In this document: positions 16,945-25,946 of the stretch, piece after piece
How the letters are laid out: each line of letters starts with the position of its first letter
Numbering within the stretch: position 1 is the stretch's first letter
Assembly: GCA_001920415.1 (NCBI GenBank)
Contig: MNJR01000110.1
Coordinates: 1-35,736 of the forward strand
DNA length: 35,736 nt
From: Acidobacteria bacterium 13_1_20CM_3_53_8
GTDB taxonomy: Bacteria; Acidobacteriota; Blastocatellia; Pyrinomonadales; Pyrinomonadaceae
Direction of reading: 5' to 3'
Notes under the pieces: generated by a model
Told to the model about the DNA's origin: nothing
Databases searched by the model: none
The model's input: only the letters and a program-made list of their open reading frames with translations
Translations under genes and position numbers: made by a program

Positions 16945-17997
16945 ATGCAACGTCTTCTTCACATCTTAACGCTATTAATGCTCCCTATATTGGTACTGCT
17001 TTCCATCGCCGTGGCGATACTTAATAAAAGCGTAGCGCAAAGCTCATGTAATGGTAATCCCATGTGTGAGGCATGGACTAGCCAAGGAAGCGGCGTTCCA
17101 TGCGTTACTCTCTGGTGTACAGAATCCACAAATATGGATTGTTCTTTACAAAGATGTGCATCTGTCCCCGGTTATTGCGGCACAGGCTCATATTTCGAGG
17201 GTCCTATGACTTGTGCAGATAATCATGCGGCTGCATCTATAATTGTCTATTGCGCTGCAATAGGCGCAGATGTCTTACTAAATTATTCCGGCCCTGGATG
17301 CGGGTTTTCACAATGCACCGCACCGCAAGTATGGAATGGCTCTTGGTGTGTCTGCCCGCCAGATGGTATTGATGATCCTACTACCTGCTCCGATACTGGG
17401 AAGATATGGTGCCACCGCAAGTGCAAGTGTACCAACAAAGATGTCTGCTATTCTAGCCCTATTCTCATTGACGTTGCAGGAAACGGTTTTAACTTAACGA
17501 GTAAAACGGACGGCGTAAACTTCGACATAGACATAGACGGCACAGCCGAGCGATTAGGATGGACTTCTGCTGGCTCAGATGATGCCTTTCTTGTTCTTGA
17601 TAGAAACGGTAACGGTACAATTGATAATGGAACAGAGCTATTCGGCAACTTCACTCCGCAGCCAGAGCCTCCACCGAATTTATATAAGAACGGGTTCATA
17701 GCCCTTACTGAGTACGATAAGGCTGAGAATGGAGGCAATGGTGACGGCGTGATTGATAGCCATGATACTATTTACTCACAGCTTCGCCTCTGGCAAGACA
17801 CGAATCACAATGGCATCTCTGAACCTAATGAATTGCACACTTTGACGGAATTGGGGCTGGCGAGTATTGATCTAGATTACAAGGAATCAAAGCGTACAGA
17901 CCAGTACGGCAATCAGTTTCGTTATCGTGCTAAGGTTAGAGATGTTCACGGCGCGCAGGTTGGTCGTTGGGCTTGGGATGTATTCCTCGCTCACTAA
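16945..17997 (+). CDS. exported Cys-rich protein with C-terminal calcium-binding domain
   Basis: I chose ATG 16945, with AGGAG 9 bases upstream and directly after the TGA of the previous gene; the frame extends back to 16900. The 350-residue product has a signal peptide ([20 protein letters not shown] to SVAQ) and a roughly 130-residue Cys-rich region with about 18 Cys, likely disulfide-bonded. Its C-terminal domain of about 190 residues has calcium-loop motifs [16 protein letters not shown] and [13 protein letters not shown]. The last domain is clearly paralogous to that of 10259-11590, although this protein has no HExxH motif. It would be surface-exposed or secreted. The thioredoxin-like protein two genes upstream could serve its disulfides. 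It ends the operon at a strong terminator. Confidence 0.82.
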   Translation: MQRLLHILTLLMLPILVLLSIAVAILNKSVAQSSCNGNPMCEAWTSQGSGVPCVTLWCTESTNMDCSLQRCASVPGYCGTGSYFEGPMTCADNHAAASIIVYCAAIGADVLLNYSGPGCGFSQCTAPQVWNGSWCVCPPDGIDDPTTCSDTGKIWCHRKCKCTNKDVCYSSPILIDVAGNGFNLTSKTDGVNFDIDIDGTAERLGWTSAGSDDAFLVLDRNGNGTIDNGTELFGNFTPQPEPPPNLYKNGFIALTEYDKAENGGNGDGVIDSHDTIYSQLRLWQDTNHNGISEPNELHTLTELGLASIDLDYKESKRTDQYGNQFRYRAKVRDVHGAQVGRWAWDVFLAH

Positions 17998-18025
17998 GCA
18001 AAGCGCTCGACACTTAACGCTGAAA

Positions 18026-18058
18026 CACCCGCAGACTAACTGTAAGCCTGCGGGTGTT
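18026..18058 (+). terminator. intrinsic terminator after the Cys-rich calcium-binding gene
   Basis: ACACCCGCAG pairs with CTGCGGGTGT, followed by TTCGTT, 29 bases after the stop. It is homologous to the terminator at 10199-10233 (minus strand), consistent with duplication of the gene end together with its terminator. Confidence 0.85.
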
Positions 18059-18089
18059 TCGTTGAGAATTCTTAAGAGACGAGAGACTT

Positions 18090-18431
18090 TTATGAAGTGA
18101 AAGCGATGCTGCCCGGCTGCTGCTCTACGGTGTTGCGAACTTTCAGAAGGCGGTCGAGCATCTCTGCGCACTCGGTGCTGCGCGAAGCCAGTTGCGCATC
18201 GGCCTGCTCGTGCAATCGTCTGAGACGATGAAGCTCGTCCGCTATGTGTAGAGCCGCAAGGATCGCTACCTTTAGCGAATCAACCGTCAAAGTGCCGGAA
18301 GAGATTTCGCGCATGCGCGTGTCTACAAACTCTGCTAATTGCGTGATGTATTCGCTGTCACCATCGGAGCGAATGTTGTAAGTCTGGTTGTAAATTTCCA
18401 CGCGGATGGTCGGCGTCGAAGCTGAATCCAT
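18090..18431 (-). CDS. zapA: cell division protein ZapA
   Basis: A 113-residue ZapA protein, which bundles FtsZ filaments at the division ring. The N-terminal RVEIYNQTYNIRSDGDSEYI and the Asp-Thr-Arg-Met block (FVDTRMREISS) are family signatures; a C-terminal coiled coil follows (ADELHRLRRLHEQADAQL). I chose ATG 18431 for its GGGAAAGG site 4 bases upstream; an alternative ATG at 18473 overlaps the stop of the upstream gene (ATGA) and would add 14 residues. It is the last gene of the thrS-to-zapA run. In other bacteria zapA is followed by 6S RNA; here the exported-protein island intervenes. Confidence 0.9.
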   Translation of the reverse strand: MDSASTPTIRVEIYNQTYNIRSDGDSEYITQLAEFVDTRMREISSGTLTVDSLKVAILAALHIADELHRLRRLHEQADAQLASRSTECAEMLDRLLKVRNTVEQQPGSIAFTS

Positions 18432-18469
18432 GTTGCCTTTCCCAACGCTGATGCGTGTGTTTATGTCTC

Positions 18470-18751
18470 TCATCTGCGCACCGCCTCCGCCATTTCAGGA
18501 TCGAGCGCGGCTATGGCGTCGAGCATGGCTTCAACCTTCATGCGAATGGTGTCGCGCTCGGCCAAAAGCCGCTCGACCTGATTCTCCAAACGCTCTTTTT
18601 CGTTGAGCAGATTTCCAAGCTCGCGCCTGGTCGCGGCTATCTCGCGCTCAAGGGCTTCCTTCTCCTGGCGAAGCGTTTTCGTCAGTTCGATGGTGCGGTA
18701 GATTTTGTCTTCAAGGTGAGAGAACTTTTCGAGTCCAGATAATCCGACCAT
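18470..18751 (-). CDS. small coiled-coil protein (ZapB-like)
   Basis: I chose ATG 18751 (MVGLSGLEKF) because AAGGAG lies 5 bases upstream; other in-frame ATGs are at 18754 and 18787. The 93-residue product is almost wholly coiled coil with heptads of Leu/Ile and Glu/Arg (LEREIAATRRELGNLLNEK, LENQVERLLAERDTIRMK). Its size, composition and position next to zapA match ZapB-type division factors, which link ZapA to the divisome, but coiled coils are poor evidence of homology. Its stop overlaps or abuts the zapA frame, so the two are co-translated. Confidence 0.7.
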   Translation of the reverse strand: MVGLSGLEKFSHLEDKIYRTIELTKTLRQEKEALEREIAATRRELGNLLNEKERLENQVERLLAERDTIRMKVEAMLDAIAALDPEMAEAVRR

Positions 18752-19077
18752 CATTTCTCCTTCAGAACAAATCAGGGGGGATGTCAAAAGCGAGCCGAAC
18801 GATTATGCGACTTCGTAAAAAAAATGTCTAGAGTTTGGAGTTCAAGAGTCTCGAAAACGAGAAAATATTTTCTTTTCCTCAACTCAAAACGCTTCAATTC
18901 ATTTCAAAGTAATGAATGGCATTCAACTCCTTTGCGGTCTTTGCTCTTTTCTTTGCTTCTACAGCGTGAACATGCAACTAACATGAATCTTACGTGTTAT
19001 GAGAATTGTAGTTTCTCGCAAAGGCGCAAAGGGAAATACTTAAGCTCGCTAAGCGGGTTTTTAGCTTCCCGCTTGAT

Positions 19078-21144
19078 TCATCTAAGCTGCGCTCCGAACT
19101 TCTCTTCCAGAGCGCGTACTATCTCTGTGTGCATCGCGTCAACTTCTTCGTCGCGCAGCGTGCGGTCGTCAGCGCGATATTCTAAGCGAAGCGTCACGGA
19201 GCGCTTGCCCTCCGGCACGCCTTCGCCTTCGTAAACGCCCACGAACTTTGCGCCGCGAAAATTCTCGAAAGACTGTTGTTCCGAGATCGAGCGAAGAAGC
19301 GAGGCTACAGGCGTGCGCCTATCAACCAGCAGCGAGAGGTCGCGCACGATAGAGGGAAAGCGCGGCAGCGACATGTAGAGCGCAAGTTTTTCGGGCGTGT
19401 CTAGAAGAGATGTGAAATCAAGCTCGGCAAGATAGACTGGCTGCTTGAATTTGTAAGCGGCGGCGATTGATTCGTTCAGCCTTCCGATTGTACCAATCGT
19501 TTCTGTGCCAATGCTTATTCTCGCCGCTTGGCCTTCTCGCAGGTGCTTTACACTGGCGGCTTCAAAATTTGCGCCGGAGATTTTCATAGCGTCGAGCGCA
19601 GCTTCGACCGCGCCCTTAAGATCATAAAAATCTAGCGCACGCGCAAGACCAACGCGCCCCTCTTCGGTCGCATCGCCCGTAGCAATTAGCGAAAACGCTT
19701 CGCGCTCAACGGGCAGGTCGCTCTCGCCCGGCGCAAATATTCGCCCTGTCTCAAAAAGCCGCACATCGCGCGTGCTGCGATTGAAATTGTGACGAACCGC
19801 TTCTATAAGACCCGGCAGCAGCGTAGGTCGCATGCGCGTGCGCTCTTCTATAATAGGATTCTGTAGCGTAACGAACTCTCGATCCAGGCGGCTCGCCGCC
19901 CGTTCAACTGATGGAAGCAGTTCAAACTCGTCGTCGTGCGAAGTCTCAATAAAGCTCAGGCTGATGGCTTCATCGAAACCAAGCGCTGTTAAGCTTCTGC
20001 GCGTTGCGCGGCGCCGTCTCTCGCTCGTCAGATATTCGCCAGCAAGCGTCGAAGCGGGAATTTCAGTCGCAATCTTTTCGTAGCCTATGTGACGCGCAAC
20101 CTCTTCGACCAGATCAATCTCGCGCTCTATGTCCATTCGCCAGGATGGAACGATAAAATTCATTTCCGAATTTTCAATGAAGCCCAAAAGCGAAAGTATT
20201 CTACGAATCTCTTCTGCATCAACATCAACTCCCGTCACGTTTCTTACGCGCTCAGGACGCAAGCCGACAATCTTTCGTTCAAATTTCTTCGGGTGTACAT
20301 CAACTGCGTCTTCTGACGCCACACCGCCAGCGATTTCGCAGATCAACTGCACGCAGCGCTCCTGCGCACGCAGCGTTCCCTCGTAATCAACTCCTCGCTC
20401 GAAACGCTGCGACGCATCAGTTCGCATTCCTAAGATGCGCGATGTGCGACGAACGGAAGCTGGCGCGAAATATGCGCTCTCAATCAACACGTCGCGCGTT
20501 TCCGTTGAAATCTCTGAATCCTCGCCGCCCATCACGCCTGCAATCGCAACCGATTTTCGACCGTCCGCAATCACAAGCATCTCGCCGTCCAACGAGCGCT
20601 CCACTCCGTCGAGCGTCTTTATACGCTCGCCATCAACTGCGCGACGAACCACTATGCGCCGGTCAGCAAGTTTTTCGAGATCGAAAGCATGAAGCGGCTG
20701 CCCCTGCTCGTGCAGAACGTAGTTCGTGATGTCTGCCACGTTATTGATAGCGCGCTGGCCTATTGCCTCCAAACGTTTCACCAACCAGTCGGGCGACGGC
20801 GCGATTTTCACACCGCGCACGACGCGCCCTGCGTAGCGCGGGCACAAATCTGCGTCTTTGATTTCGATTACTGCGAACGATTCTGTGCGCCCTTCGGTTT
20901 TTGACGGCTTCGCTTCTGGCAAGCGCACGCGCGTGTTCGCAAGCGCTGCGACTTCGCGCCCGATTCCAAGATGGGAAAGACAGTCGCCGCGATTCGACGG
21001 CACGTCAACCTCTATAGCAAAGTCATCGTTAACTGCTTCAAATTTGTCCACAGCGAGGCCGACCATCGTCAGACGCTCGCGCATCTCTTCGGGCGACCAG
21101 TTAATTCCCGTCAATTCTAGAATCCAGTTGTAGCTGATGTTCAT
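19078..21144 (-). CDS. pheT: phenylalanyl-tRNA synthetase beta subunit, without the tRNA-binding OB domain
   Basis: A 688-residue PheT. It has the N-terminal NISYNWILELTG, B3/4 domain (GQPLHAFDLEKL), B5 domain (RRTSRILGMRTDASQRFERG), the catalytic-like module and a C-terminal ferredoxin-fold anticodon-binding domain (LPRFPSIVRDLSLLVD). Usual bacterial PheT has about 790-800 residues with an EMAP-like tRNA-binding domain at residues 40-150. Here residue ~37 (VDKFEAVNDDFAIEVDVPSN) joins directly to the B1 region, so that domain is absent. This may be a trait of the lineage. It lies downstream of pheS with an 82-base gap filled by a heptad palindrome. Confidence 0.96.
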   Translation of the reverse strand: MNISYNWILELTGINWSPEEMRERLTMVGLAVDKFEAVNDDFAIEVDVPSNRGDCLSHLGIGREVAALANTRVRLPEAKPSKTEGRTESFAVIEIKDADLCPRYAGRVVRGVKIAPSPDWLVKRLEAIGQRAINNVADITNYVLHEQGQPLHAFDLEKLADRRIVVRRAVDGERIKTLDGVERSLDGEMLVIADGRKSVAIAGVMGGEDSEISTETRDVLIESAYFAPASVRRTSRILGMRTDASQRFERGVDYEGTLRAQERCVQLICEIAGGVASEDAVDVHPKKFERKIVGLRPERVRNVTGVDVDAEEIRRILSLLGFIENSEMNFIVPSWRMDIEREIDLVEEVARHIGYEKIATEIPASTLAGEYLTSERRRRATRRSLTALGFDEAISLSFIETSHDDEFELLPSVERAASRLDREFVTLQNPIIEERTRMRPTLLPGLIEAVRHNFNRSTRDVRLFETGRIFAPGESDLPVEREAFSLIATGDATEEGRVGLARALDFYDLKGAVEAALDAMKISGANFEAASVKHLREGQAARISIGTETIGTIGRLNESIAAAYKFKQPVYLAELDFTSLLDTPEKLALYMSLPRFPSIVRDLSLLVDRRTPVASLLRSISEQQSFENFRGAKFVGVYEGEGVPEGKRSVTLRLEYRADDRTLRDEEVDAMHTEIVRALEEKFGAQLR

Positions 21145-21232
21145 AAAAGACAGTTTTCAGTTTTTAGTTTTCAGTTTTAAGAATGGCCGAGGCTGAAAAC
21201 TTAAAACTGAAAACTAAAAACTGCTTTTAGTC
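21145..21232. repeat. heptad fold-back palindrome, TTTTCAG family (copy 3)
   Basis: Arm 21145-21181 and arm 21200-21232 pair around an 18-base loop. The arms are repeats of CAGTTTT/TAGTTTT. It occupies the pheS-pheT gap exactly, touching the pheT start (21144) and overlapping the pheS stop (21227-21229), so both subunits are read across a strong hairpin. Confidence 0.92.
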
Positions 21233-22336
21233 AAATTGTTCCAGGAATCGCACGTCGTTCTCGAAAAGCAGTCGTATGTCGTCCAGGCCGTACATGAGCG
21301 CGCACATGCGATCAATGCCCAGGCCGAAGGCGAAGCCTGTGAACTCTTCCGGGTCAACCGAGACGGCGCGCAGCACGTTCGGGTGAACCATGCCTGAGCC
21401 GCCGAGTTCAATCCAGCCCGAACCCTTGCAGATGTTGCAGCCCATACCGCCGCACTTGAAGCAACTGTAATCAACTTCGGCGCTAGGCTCTGTGAACGGA
21501 AAATATGAGGGACGAAAGCGCGTGCGCGTCTGTGGCCCGAAGAGTTTGTGGACGAACTCGCCGAGCGTGCCTTTCAGGTGAGCCATAGTTATTCCGCGAT
21601 CAACGCAAAGCCCTTCGACCTGAAAGAACATAGGGTTGTGCGTAGCGTCCGGCGTGTCACGCCTGAATACTCGCCCCGGCGCTATGACTTTCAATGGCAC
21701 GCCGCGACGTTGCATGGCGTGAATCTGCACTGTGGAAGTCTGCGGCCTGAGCGCCAACCCGTTCGTCGTGTAGAAAGTGTCCTGCGGGTCGCGCACCGGA
21801 TGAGATTCAGGAATGTTCAGCGCGTCGAAGTTATAAAACTCAGTCTCTATCTCACGATCATCTTCTACAGCGTAACCTAGCGACACGAATACATCTTCAA
21901 TCTGCTGGCGCAAGATTGTTATAGGGTGAAGATGGCCGCGACGCGGACGACGACCGGGAAGAGTTACGTCAATACGCTCGCGCTCTGTCTTCGCTGATAG
22001 AATAAACTCTTTAAGAGCGCCTTCCACTTCATCTATCTCGCGTGTGATTTTTGTTTCGAGCTTCTGTACAAGCTGACCGAAGCTTGCGCGGTTTTCCGGC
22101 GCGACGCGACCTATCAGTTTCTTGACGGTTGCTAGCTGACTCTTTTTTCCAGTGTGCCTCGCACGCAGATCGTTCAATCCGCGTTGAAGCGTCTCGGCGT
22201 CTTTCAAGCCAAGGCCGCTCTCACCTACACTACTGCGAAACGGAGCGAAGCGCTCGAACTCGCGCTCGAACGCTTCGCGTGCTGCCGTGACTTGTTCTTC
22301 GGGTGAGAGGTTCTGGTGGTCGTCCTCCGTCATCAC
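21227..22336 (-). CDS. pheS: phenylalanyl-tRNA synthetase alpha subunit
   Basis: A 369-residue PheS, the catalytic subunit. The N-terminal coiled coil (residues ~45-95) is followed by the class II core: motif 1 region ([14 protein letters not shown]), motif 2 ([19 protein letters not shown]) and motif 3 ([17 protein letters not shown]). A four-Cys patch, [14 protein letters not shown], lies before [11 protein letters not shown] and may bind zinc, as in several other bacterial PheS. The N-terminus (ATG-ATG at 22336/22333) follows rplT by 18 bases, consistent with co-transcription. Confidence 0.97.
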   Translation of the reverse strand: MMTEDDHQNLSPEEQVTAAREAFEREFERFAPFRSSVGESGLGLKDAETLQRGLNDLRARHTGKKSQLATVKKLIGRVAPENRASFGQLVQKLETKITREIDEVEGALKEFILSAKTERERIDVTLPGRRPRRGHLHPITILRQQIEDVFVSLGYAVEDDREIETEFYNFDALNIPESHPVRDPQDTFYTTNGLALRPQTSTVQIHAMQRRGVPLKVIAPGRVFRRDTPDATHNPMFFQVEGLCVDRGITMAHLKGTLGEFVHKLFGPQTRTRFRPSYFPFTEPSAEVDYSCFKCGGMGCNICKGSGWIELGGSGMVHPNVLRAVSVDPEEFTGFAFGLGIDRMCALMYGLDDIRLLFENDVRFLEQFD

Positions 22337-22354
22337 AAACCCTTTTCGGCAAAT

Positions 22355-22738
22355 TTACGCGGCAGCGCGTTGCTGCTGCTCGTTATCCAGAGCCTTCTTG
22401 ACCTGTCCTGCAAGGTCTGCAAAAGCTTCGGTTTCGTGAACCGCTAGGTCTGCCAGGACTTTGCGGTCAAGCTCAATGCCAGCGACTTTGAGGCCGTGCA
22501 TGAACTGCGAATAGTTCAATCCGTTCTGGCGCGCGGCTGCTCCGATTCTAACAATCCATAGGCTTCGGAAATCGCGCTTCTTCAACTTTCGACCTGTGTA
22601 GGCGAAGTTCAAACCACGCTCTACGCTCTCTTTCGCAGAGCGATACAGTTTCGACTTGGTGCCGCGATAGCCCTTAGCCAGCTTCAAAATCTTCTTGCGC
22701 TTCTCAAGGCGCTTGTTACCACGTTTCGCACGGGGCAT
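22355..22738 (-). CDS. rplT: 50S ribosomal protein L20
   Basis: A 127-residue L20 starting [20 protein letters not shown], with the conserved [15 protein letters not shown] and [20 protein letters not shown] blocks. Binds 23S rRNA early in assembly and in other bacteria represses its own operon. It has a C-terminal Gln/Ala extension. It sits in the canonical infC-rpmI-rplT order, but with heptad palindromes in the gaps. Confidence 0.98.
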   Translation of the reverse strand: MPRAKRGNKRLEKRKKILKLAKGYRGTKSKLYRSAKESVERGLNFAYTGRKLKKRDFRSLWIVRIGAAARQNGLNYSQFMHGLKVAGIELDRKVLADLAVHETEAFADLAGQVKKALDNEQQQRAAA

Positions 22739-22755
22739 AACTGAAATCTCCCTTC

Positions 22756-22887
22756 TTTGAAGGGATGAGGGATGAGGGATGAGGGATGAATAGGAATTGA
22801 GCTAATTGCATGTTGACTCAATCACTCCTTCTTATTCATCCCTCATCCCTCCGCCCTCATCCCTTCCATCGTCCCTCATCCCTTATC
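22756..22887. repeat. heptad fold-back palindrome, GGGATGA family
   Basis: Arm 22756-22792 carries four units of GGGATGA; the other arm, 22829-22887, carries about six units of TCATCCC, some degenerate, so the arms are unequal. The loop is about 36 bases. It fills the rpmI-rplT gap up to the rpmI stop at 22888. Confidence 0.9.
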
Positions 22888-23091
22888 TTAATCTCGTCCG
22901 TAGGGCAGCATCGCTTGGACTCGCTTGATGTCGCCGTCGGAAACAATTGTGTCAATGTCCAGCCCGCGCTTACGCTTGGTGCTCTTTTTCGTAAGGATGT
23001 GGCGCGCATGCGAATGACCGCGTTTGATCTTGCCGCTCGCGGTCGTGCGAAAGCGTTTGGCCGCGCCCTTGTGTGTCTTCAACTTTGGCAT
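22888..23091 (-). CDS. rpmI: 50S ribosomal protein L35
   Basis: A 67-residue L35 beginning [20 protein letters not shown], with the basic [17 protein letters not shown] motif. A full-length standard member, located between infC and rplT as in most bacteria. It is separated from both by heptad palindromes. Confidence 0.98.
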   Translation of the reverse strand: MPKLKTHKGAAKRFRTTASGKIKRGHSHARHILTKKSTKRKRGLDIDTIVSDGDIKRVQAMLPYGRD

Positions 23092-23104
23092 AACAAACCC
23101 TCCT

Positions 23105-23217
23105 GATTTTGGATTTTAGATTTCGGATTAAAAGCCGTGATGATACTCAAGCTGATGAGCAAAAGCTTAATCGCGCAACTGCAAATCCAAAATCGAAAAT
23201 CTAAAATCCAAAATTAA
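23105..23217. repeat. heptad fold-back palindrome, AAAATCG family
   Basis: Arm 23105-23130 (GATTTTGGATTTTAGATTTC) and arm 23181-23217 pair around a longer loop of about 50 bases. The right end covers the infC stop codon (23214-23216). It occupies the infC-rpmI gap. Confidence 0.88.
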
Positions 23218-23837
23218 CTCTGACTTTGATTCTGAGCCTGCGGAGTCGGACTTTGCTGCTCAGGCTTTCCGCCGCCCTTGTGCCGCTTCGGCGCTAGGAT
23301 TATGAACATCTGGTTGCCCTCCATGCGTGGTCTAGCTTCGACTTCGCCCACGTCCGAAAGGTCTACTTCGAGCTTTTGCAGTATGCGAGCGCCCAACTCT
23401 CTGTGCGTCATCTCGCGCCCGCGAAACCAGATTGTCGCTTTCACTTTGTCGCCATCCTGCAACCACTCGCGCGCGTGCTTCATGCGATAGTCGTAATCAT
23501 GATCGTCCGTGCCGGGTCGAAACTTTATCTCCTTAACATTGATGACGACCTGTTTCTTCTTGGCCTCGCCAGCTTTCTTCTTGGCTTCGTACTGAAACTT
23601 GCCGTAATCAATGATGCGGCAGACGGGTGGGTCAGCAGTCGCAGCGACCTCCACCAGATCAAGCCCGCGCTCACGAGCCAAATGAACAGCGTCGCGCGTG
23701 CTCATCACGCCAAGCTGCTCGCCTTCATCGTCAATGACGCGCACCTGCGGCACGCGTATTCTCTCGTTGATGCGAACGGCAGGCCCGCGACGATTATCCG
23801 GGCGATGACCGCCCCTACCTCTAAAACCTGTTGCTAT
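23214..23837 (-). CDS. infC: translation initiation factor IF-3, apparent AUA start
   Basis: The conserved IF-3 N-terminus [18 protein letters not shown] begins upstream of the first GTG (23753), so the gene must start earlier. In frame, 28 codons upstream, an ATA at 23837 follows a GGAGGTG ribosome site with 5-base spacing. The nearby ATG at 23850 is in another frame and is stopped after nine codons. infC commonly uses AUU, AUC or AUA so that IF-3 can repress itself by rejecting non-standard initiation codons. The product is 207 residues, with N-domain (to about residue 85), lysine-rich linker ([14 protein letters not shown]) and C-domain ([19 protein letters not shown]), then a Gln-rich tail. 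First gene after thrS. Confidence 0.93.
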   Translation of the reverse strand: MATGFRGRGGHRPDNRRGPAVRINERIRVPQVRVIDDEGEQLGVMSTRDAVHLARERGLDLVEVAATADPPVCRIIDYGKFQYEAKKKAGEAKKKQVVINVKEIKFRPGTDDHDYDYRMKHAREWLQDGDKVKATIWFRGREMTHRELGARILQKLEVDLSDVGEVEARPRMEGNQMFIILAPKRHKGGGKPEQQSPTPQAQNQSQS

Positions 23838-23860
23838 GCAGCACCTCCATTGTTATTAGT

Positions 23861-23954
23861 CAGGAGTCTGGAGTCTAGAGTCTGGAGTCCGAGGTCAAAA
23901 ACAGTTCTTTGCTTTTGCCTTTGACTCCAGACTCTAGACTCCAGACTCCAGACT
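23861..23954. repeat. heptad fold-back palindrome, GGAGTCT family (copy 2)
   Basis: Arm 23861-23889 and arm 23923-23954 pair around a loop of about 33 bases. The right arm extends into thrS: the last sense codons (Ser-Leu-Glu-Ser-Gly-Val) and the TAG stop at 23936-23934 are themselves repeat units. Confidence 0.92.
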
Positions 23955-25922
23955 GTTATTTGTGATAGCGCGCCTTTCGACAAGCTCGCGCGCCATTCTT
24001 TTAAATTCTTCGAGCGACATAGCGCCTATGTCACCCTTTGTTCTTTCGCGAACGGCGACACCGTCCGCTTCCATCTCGCGGTCGCCTACGACGAGCATGA
24101 AAGGAATTTTCTGCAACTGTGCGTCACGGATTTTCGCGCCGATCTTCTCGCTGCGAAGATTCACTTCAACCCTGAACCCTGCGGCGCGAAGTTCCTGCCC
24201 AACCTTCTCAGCATACTCGTCTGTGCGATCCGTAATCGGTAGCACTGCGACCTGCACGGGCGCGAGCCACATAGGGAAAGCTCCTGCATACTGTTCTATC
24301 AACACGCCGAAGAATCTTTCAATCGAGCCGAAGAGAGCGCGGTGAACCATAACGGGGCGGTGCGCACGGCCATCTTCGCCTATGTATTCAAGGTCGAAAC
24401 GCTCCGGCAGGTTGAAGTCCCATTGCACTGTGCCTAGCTGCCACAGGCGACCGATTGCGTCTTCTATCTTGAAATCAATCTTCGGCCCGTAGAACGCGGC
24501 CTCACCTTCTATGCGTTCGTACGAGATGTTGCGCGCATCCAGAGCTTCGGCGAGTGCGGCTTCCGCCTTGACCCAATCTTCGTCCGAACCCAGATAGTGC
24601 TTGCTCGTGTCGCTGCCTTTTACAGAAAGCTCGTACTTGATCTTGTCGAAACCGAAAGTCCTTAGAACCTGATCCGCGAAATCAACGCAGTCGTCAATTT
24701 CTCGACGCACCTGTTCGGGCGTGCAAAAGAGGTGCGCGTCGTCCACAGTGAAGCCGCGAACGCGCAGCAGACCATGTAGTGTCCCCGAAAGTTCTGCGCG
24801 ATAGACCGTTCCCATCTCAGCATATCGCTGCGGCAAATCTCTGTAAGAGCGCTGCTGCGATCTGTAGATTCCAATATGGAACGGGCAGTTCATAGGTTTT
24901 AAGCGAAACTCTGTCTCTTCTATCTTCGTAGGCGCGAACATAGAATCGCCGTAGTTCTGCTCGTGACCGCTCAACTGCCAGAGTTCTCTACGCGCAATAT
25001 GCGGCGTGTATACGAAAGTATAGCTGCGGCGTACAAGCTCTTCATGAAGGTAATCCTCCATAGCTTTGCGAACGAGCGCGCCCTTCGGATGCCAGAAGAC
25101 CAAGCCTTGACCGTAACTTTCCTGAATTGAGAAGAGATCAAGCTCTCTTCCAATGCGACGATGGTCACGACGCTCTGCCTCTTCGCGCTGCTTGAGCCAT
25201 GCGTCCAACTCTTCCTGCGTGAAGAAGGCTGTGCCGTAGATGCGCTGCATCTGTGTGTTGGCCGCGTCGCCTTTCCAGTAAGCGCCGGAAAGCGAAAGCA
25301 GTTTGAAAGCCTTCAGGCGGTTTGTGTTCGGCACGTGCGGCCCCAGACAGAAATCAACGAAGGGCGAGCCGTCAATGTAGTATATGCTAACAACTTCGCC
25401 AGCTTTCTCGTCAATCAACTCGCGCTTCAATGGCTCATCGCGCTCGTCAAAGATTCGTAAGGCTTCTGCTTTAGAAATCTCGTCGCGGCGATACGCAAGG
25501 TTTCGTTTCGCAATATCGCGCATGCGCTTCTCAATCACTGGCAGGTCTTCTTCTGTGAGCGCGCGCGGCGCGATAACGTCGTAGAAGAAGCCGTAGCGCG
25601 GATCTTCCAAAAGCGCTGGGCCAATGCCTAGCTTTGTTCCCGGAAAGAGATCGAGCAGGGCTGCCGCAAGCAGGTGCGCCGTAGAATGCCTGAGCACGTC
25701 AAGACCTTCGAGCGTCTGCGGCAGCACAGGTTCAATCTCAATTTTCGCATCGCCGTTCGGCTCAAGCGTGTAAGCCAGATCAACCTCGCGCCCGTTGACG
25801 CGCGCAGCCAGAGCTTTTTTTGCAGTTTCTCTATCAAGCCGCTTCAAAGCTTCCGCGACTGTGACCGGCGCAGGAAGTGCGGCCTGAGCGCCATTCTTCA
25901 ATTGAACATTAATTTCACTCAT
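23934..25922 (-). CDS. thrS: threonyl-tRNA synthetase
   Basis: A 662-residue ThrRS. It has the N-terminal TGS domain ([20 protein letters not shown]), the second additional (editing) domain with [17 protein letters not shown] and the Cys-His pair in [17 protein letters not shown], and the class II core. Motif 2 is [19 protein letters not shown], the zinc ligand Cys is in MNCPFH, and motif 3 is [17 protein letters not shown]. The C-terminal anticodon-binding domain contains [20 protein letters not shown]. The final residues SLESGV come from the adjoining heptad repeat. Full family length. It heads the thrS-infC-rpmI-rplT-pheS-pheT run. No T-box leader is visible upstream. Confidence 0.98.
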   Translation of the reverse strand: MSEINVQLKNGAQAALPAPVTVAEALKRLDRETAKKALAARVNGREVDLAYTLEPNGDAKIEIEPVLPQTLEGLDVLRHSTAHLLAAALLDLFPGTKLGIGPALLEDPRYGFFYDVIAPRALTEEDLPVIEKRMRDIAKRNLAYRRDEISKAEALRIFDERDEPLKRELIDEKAGEVVSIYYIDGSPFVDFCLGPHVPNTNRLKAFKLLSLSGAYWKGDAANTQMQRIYGTAFFTQEELDAWLKQREEAERRDHRRIGRELDLFSIQESYGQGLVFWHPKGALVRKAMEDYLHEELVRRSYTFVYTPHIARRELWQLSGHEQNYGDSMFAPTKIEETEFRLKPMNCPFHIGIYRSQQRSYRDLPQRYAEMGTVYRAELSGTLHGLLRVRGFTVDDAHLFCTPEQVRREIDDCVDFADQVLRTFGFDKIKYELSVKGSDTSKHYLGSDEDWVKAEAALAEALDARNISYERIEGEAAFYGPKIDFKIEDAIGRLWQLGTVQWDFNLPERFDLEYIGEDGRAHRPVMVHRALFGSIERFFGVLIEQYAGAFPMWLAPVQVAVLPITDRTDEYAEKVGQELRAAGFRVEVNLRSEKIGAKIRDAQLQKIPFMLVVGDREMEADGVAVRERTKGDIGAMSLEEFKRMARELVERRAITNNSLESGV

Positions 25923-25946
25923 TACAATTGGTCTCCGCTTTATAGC

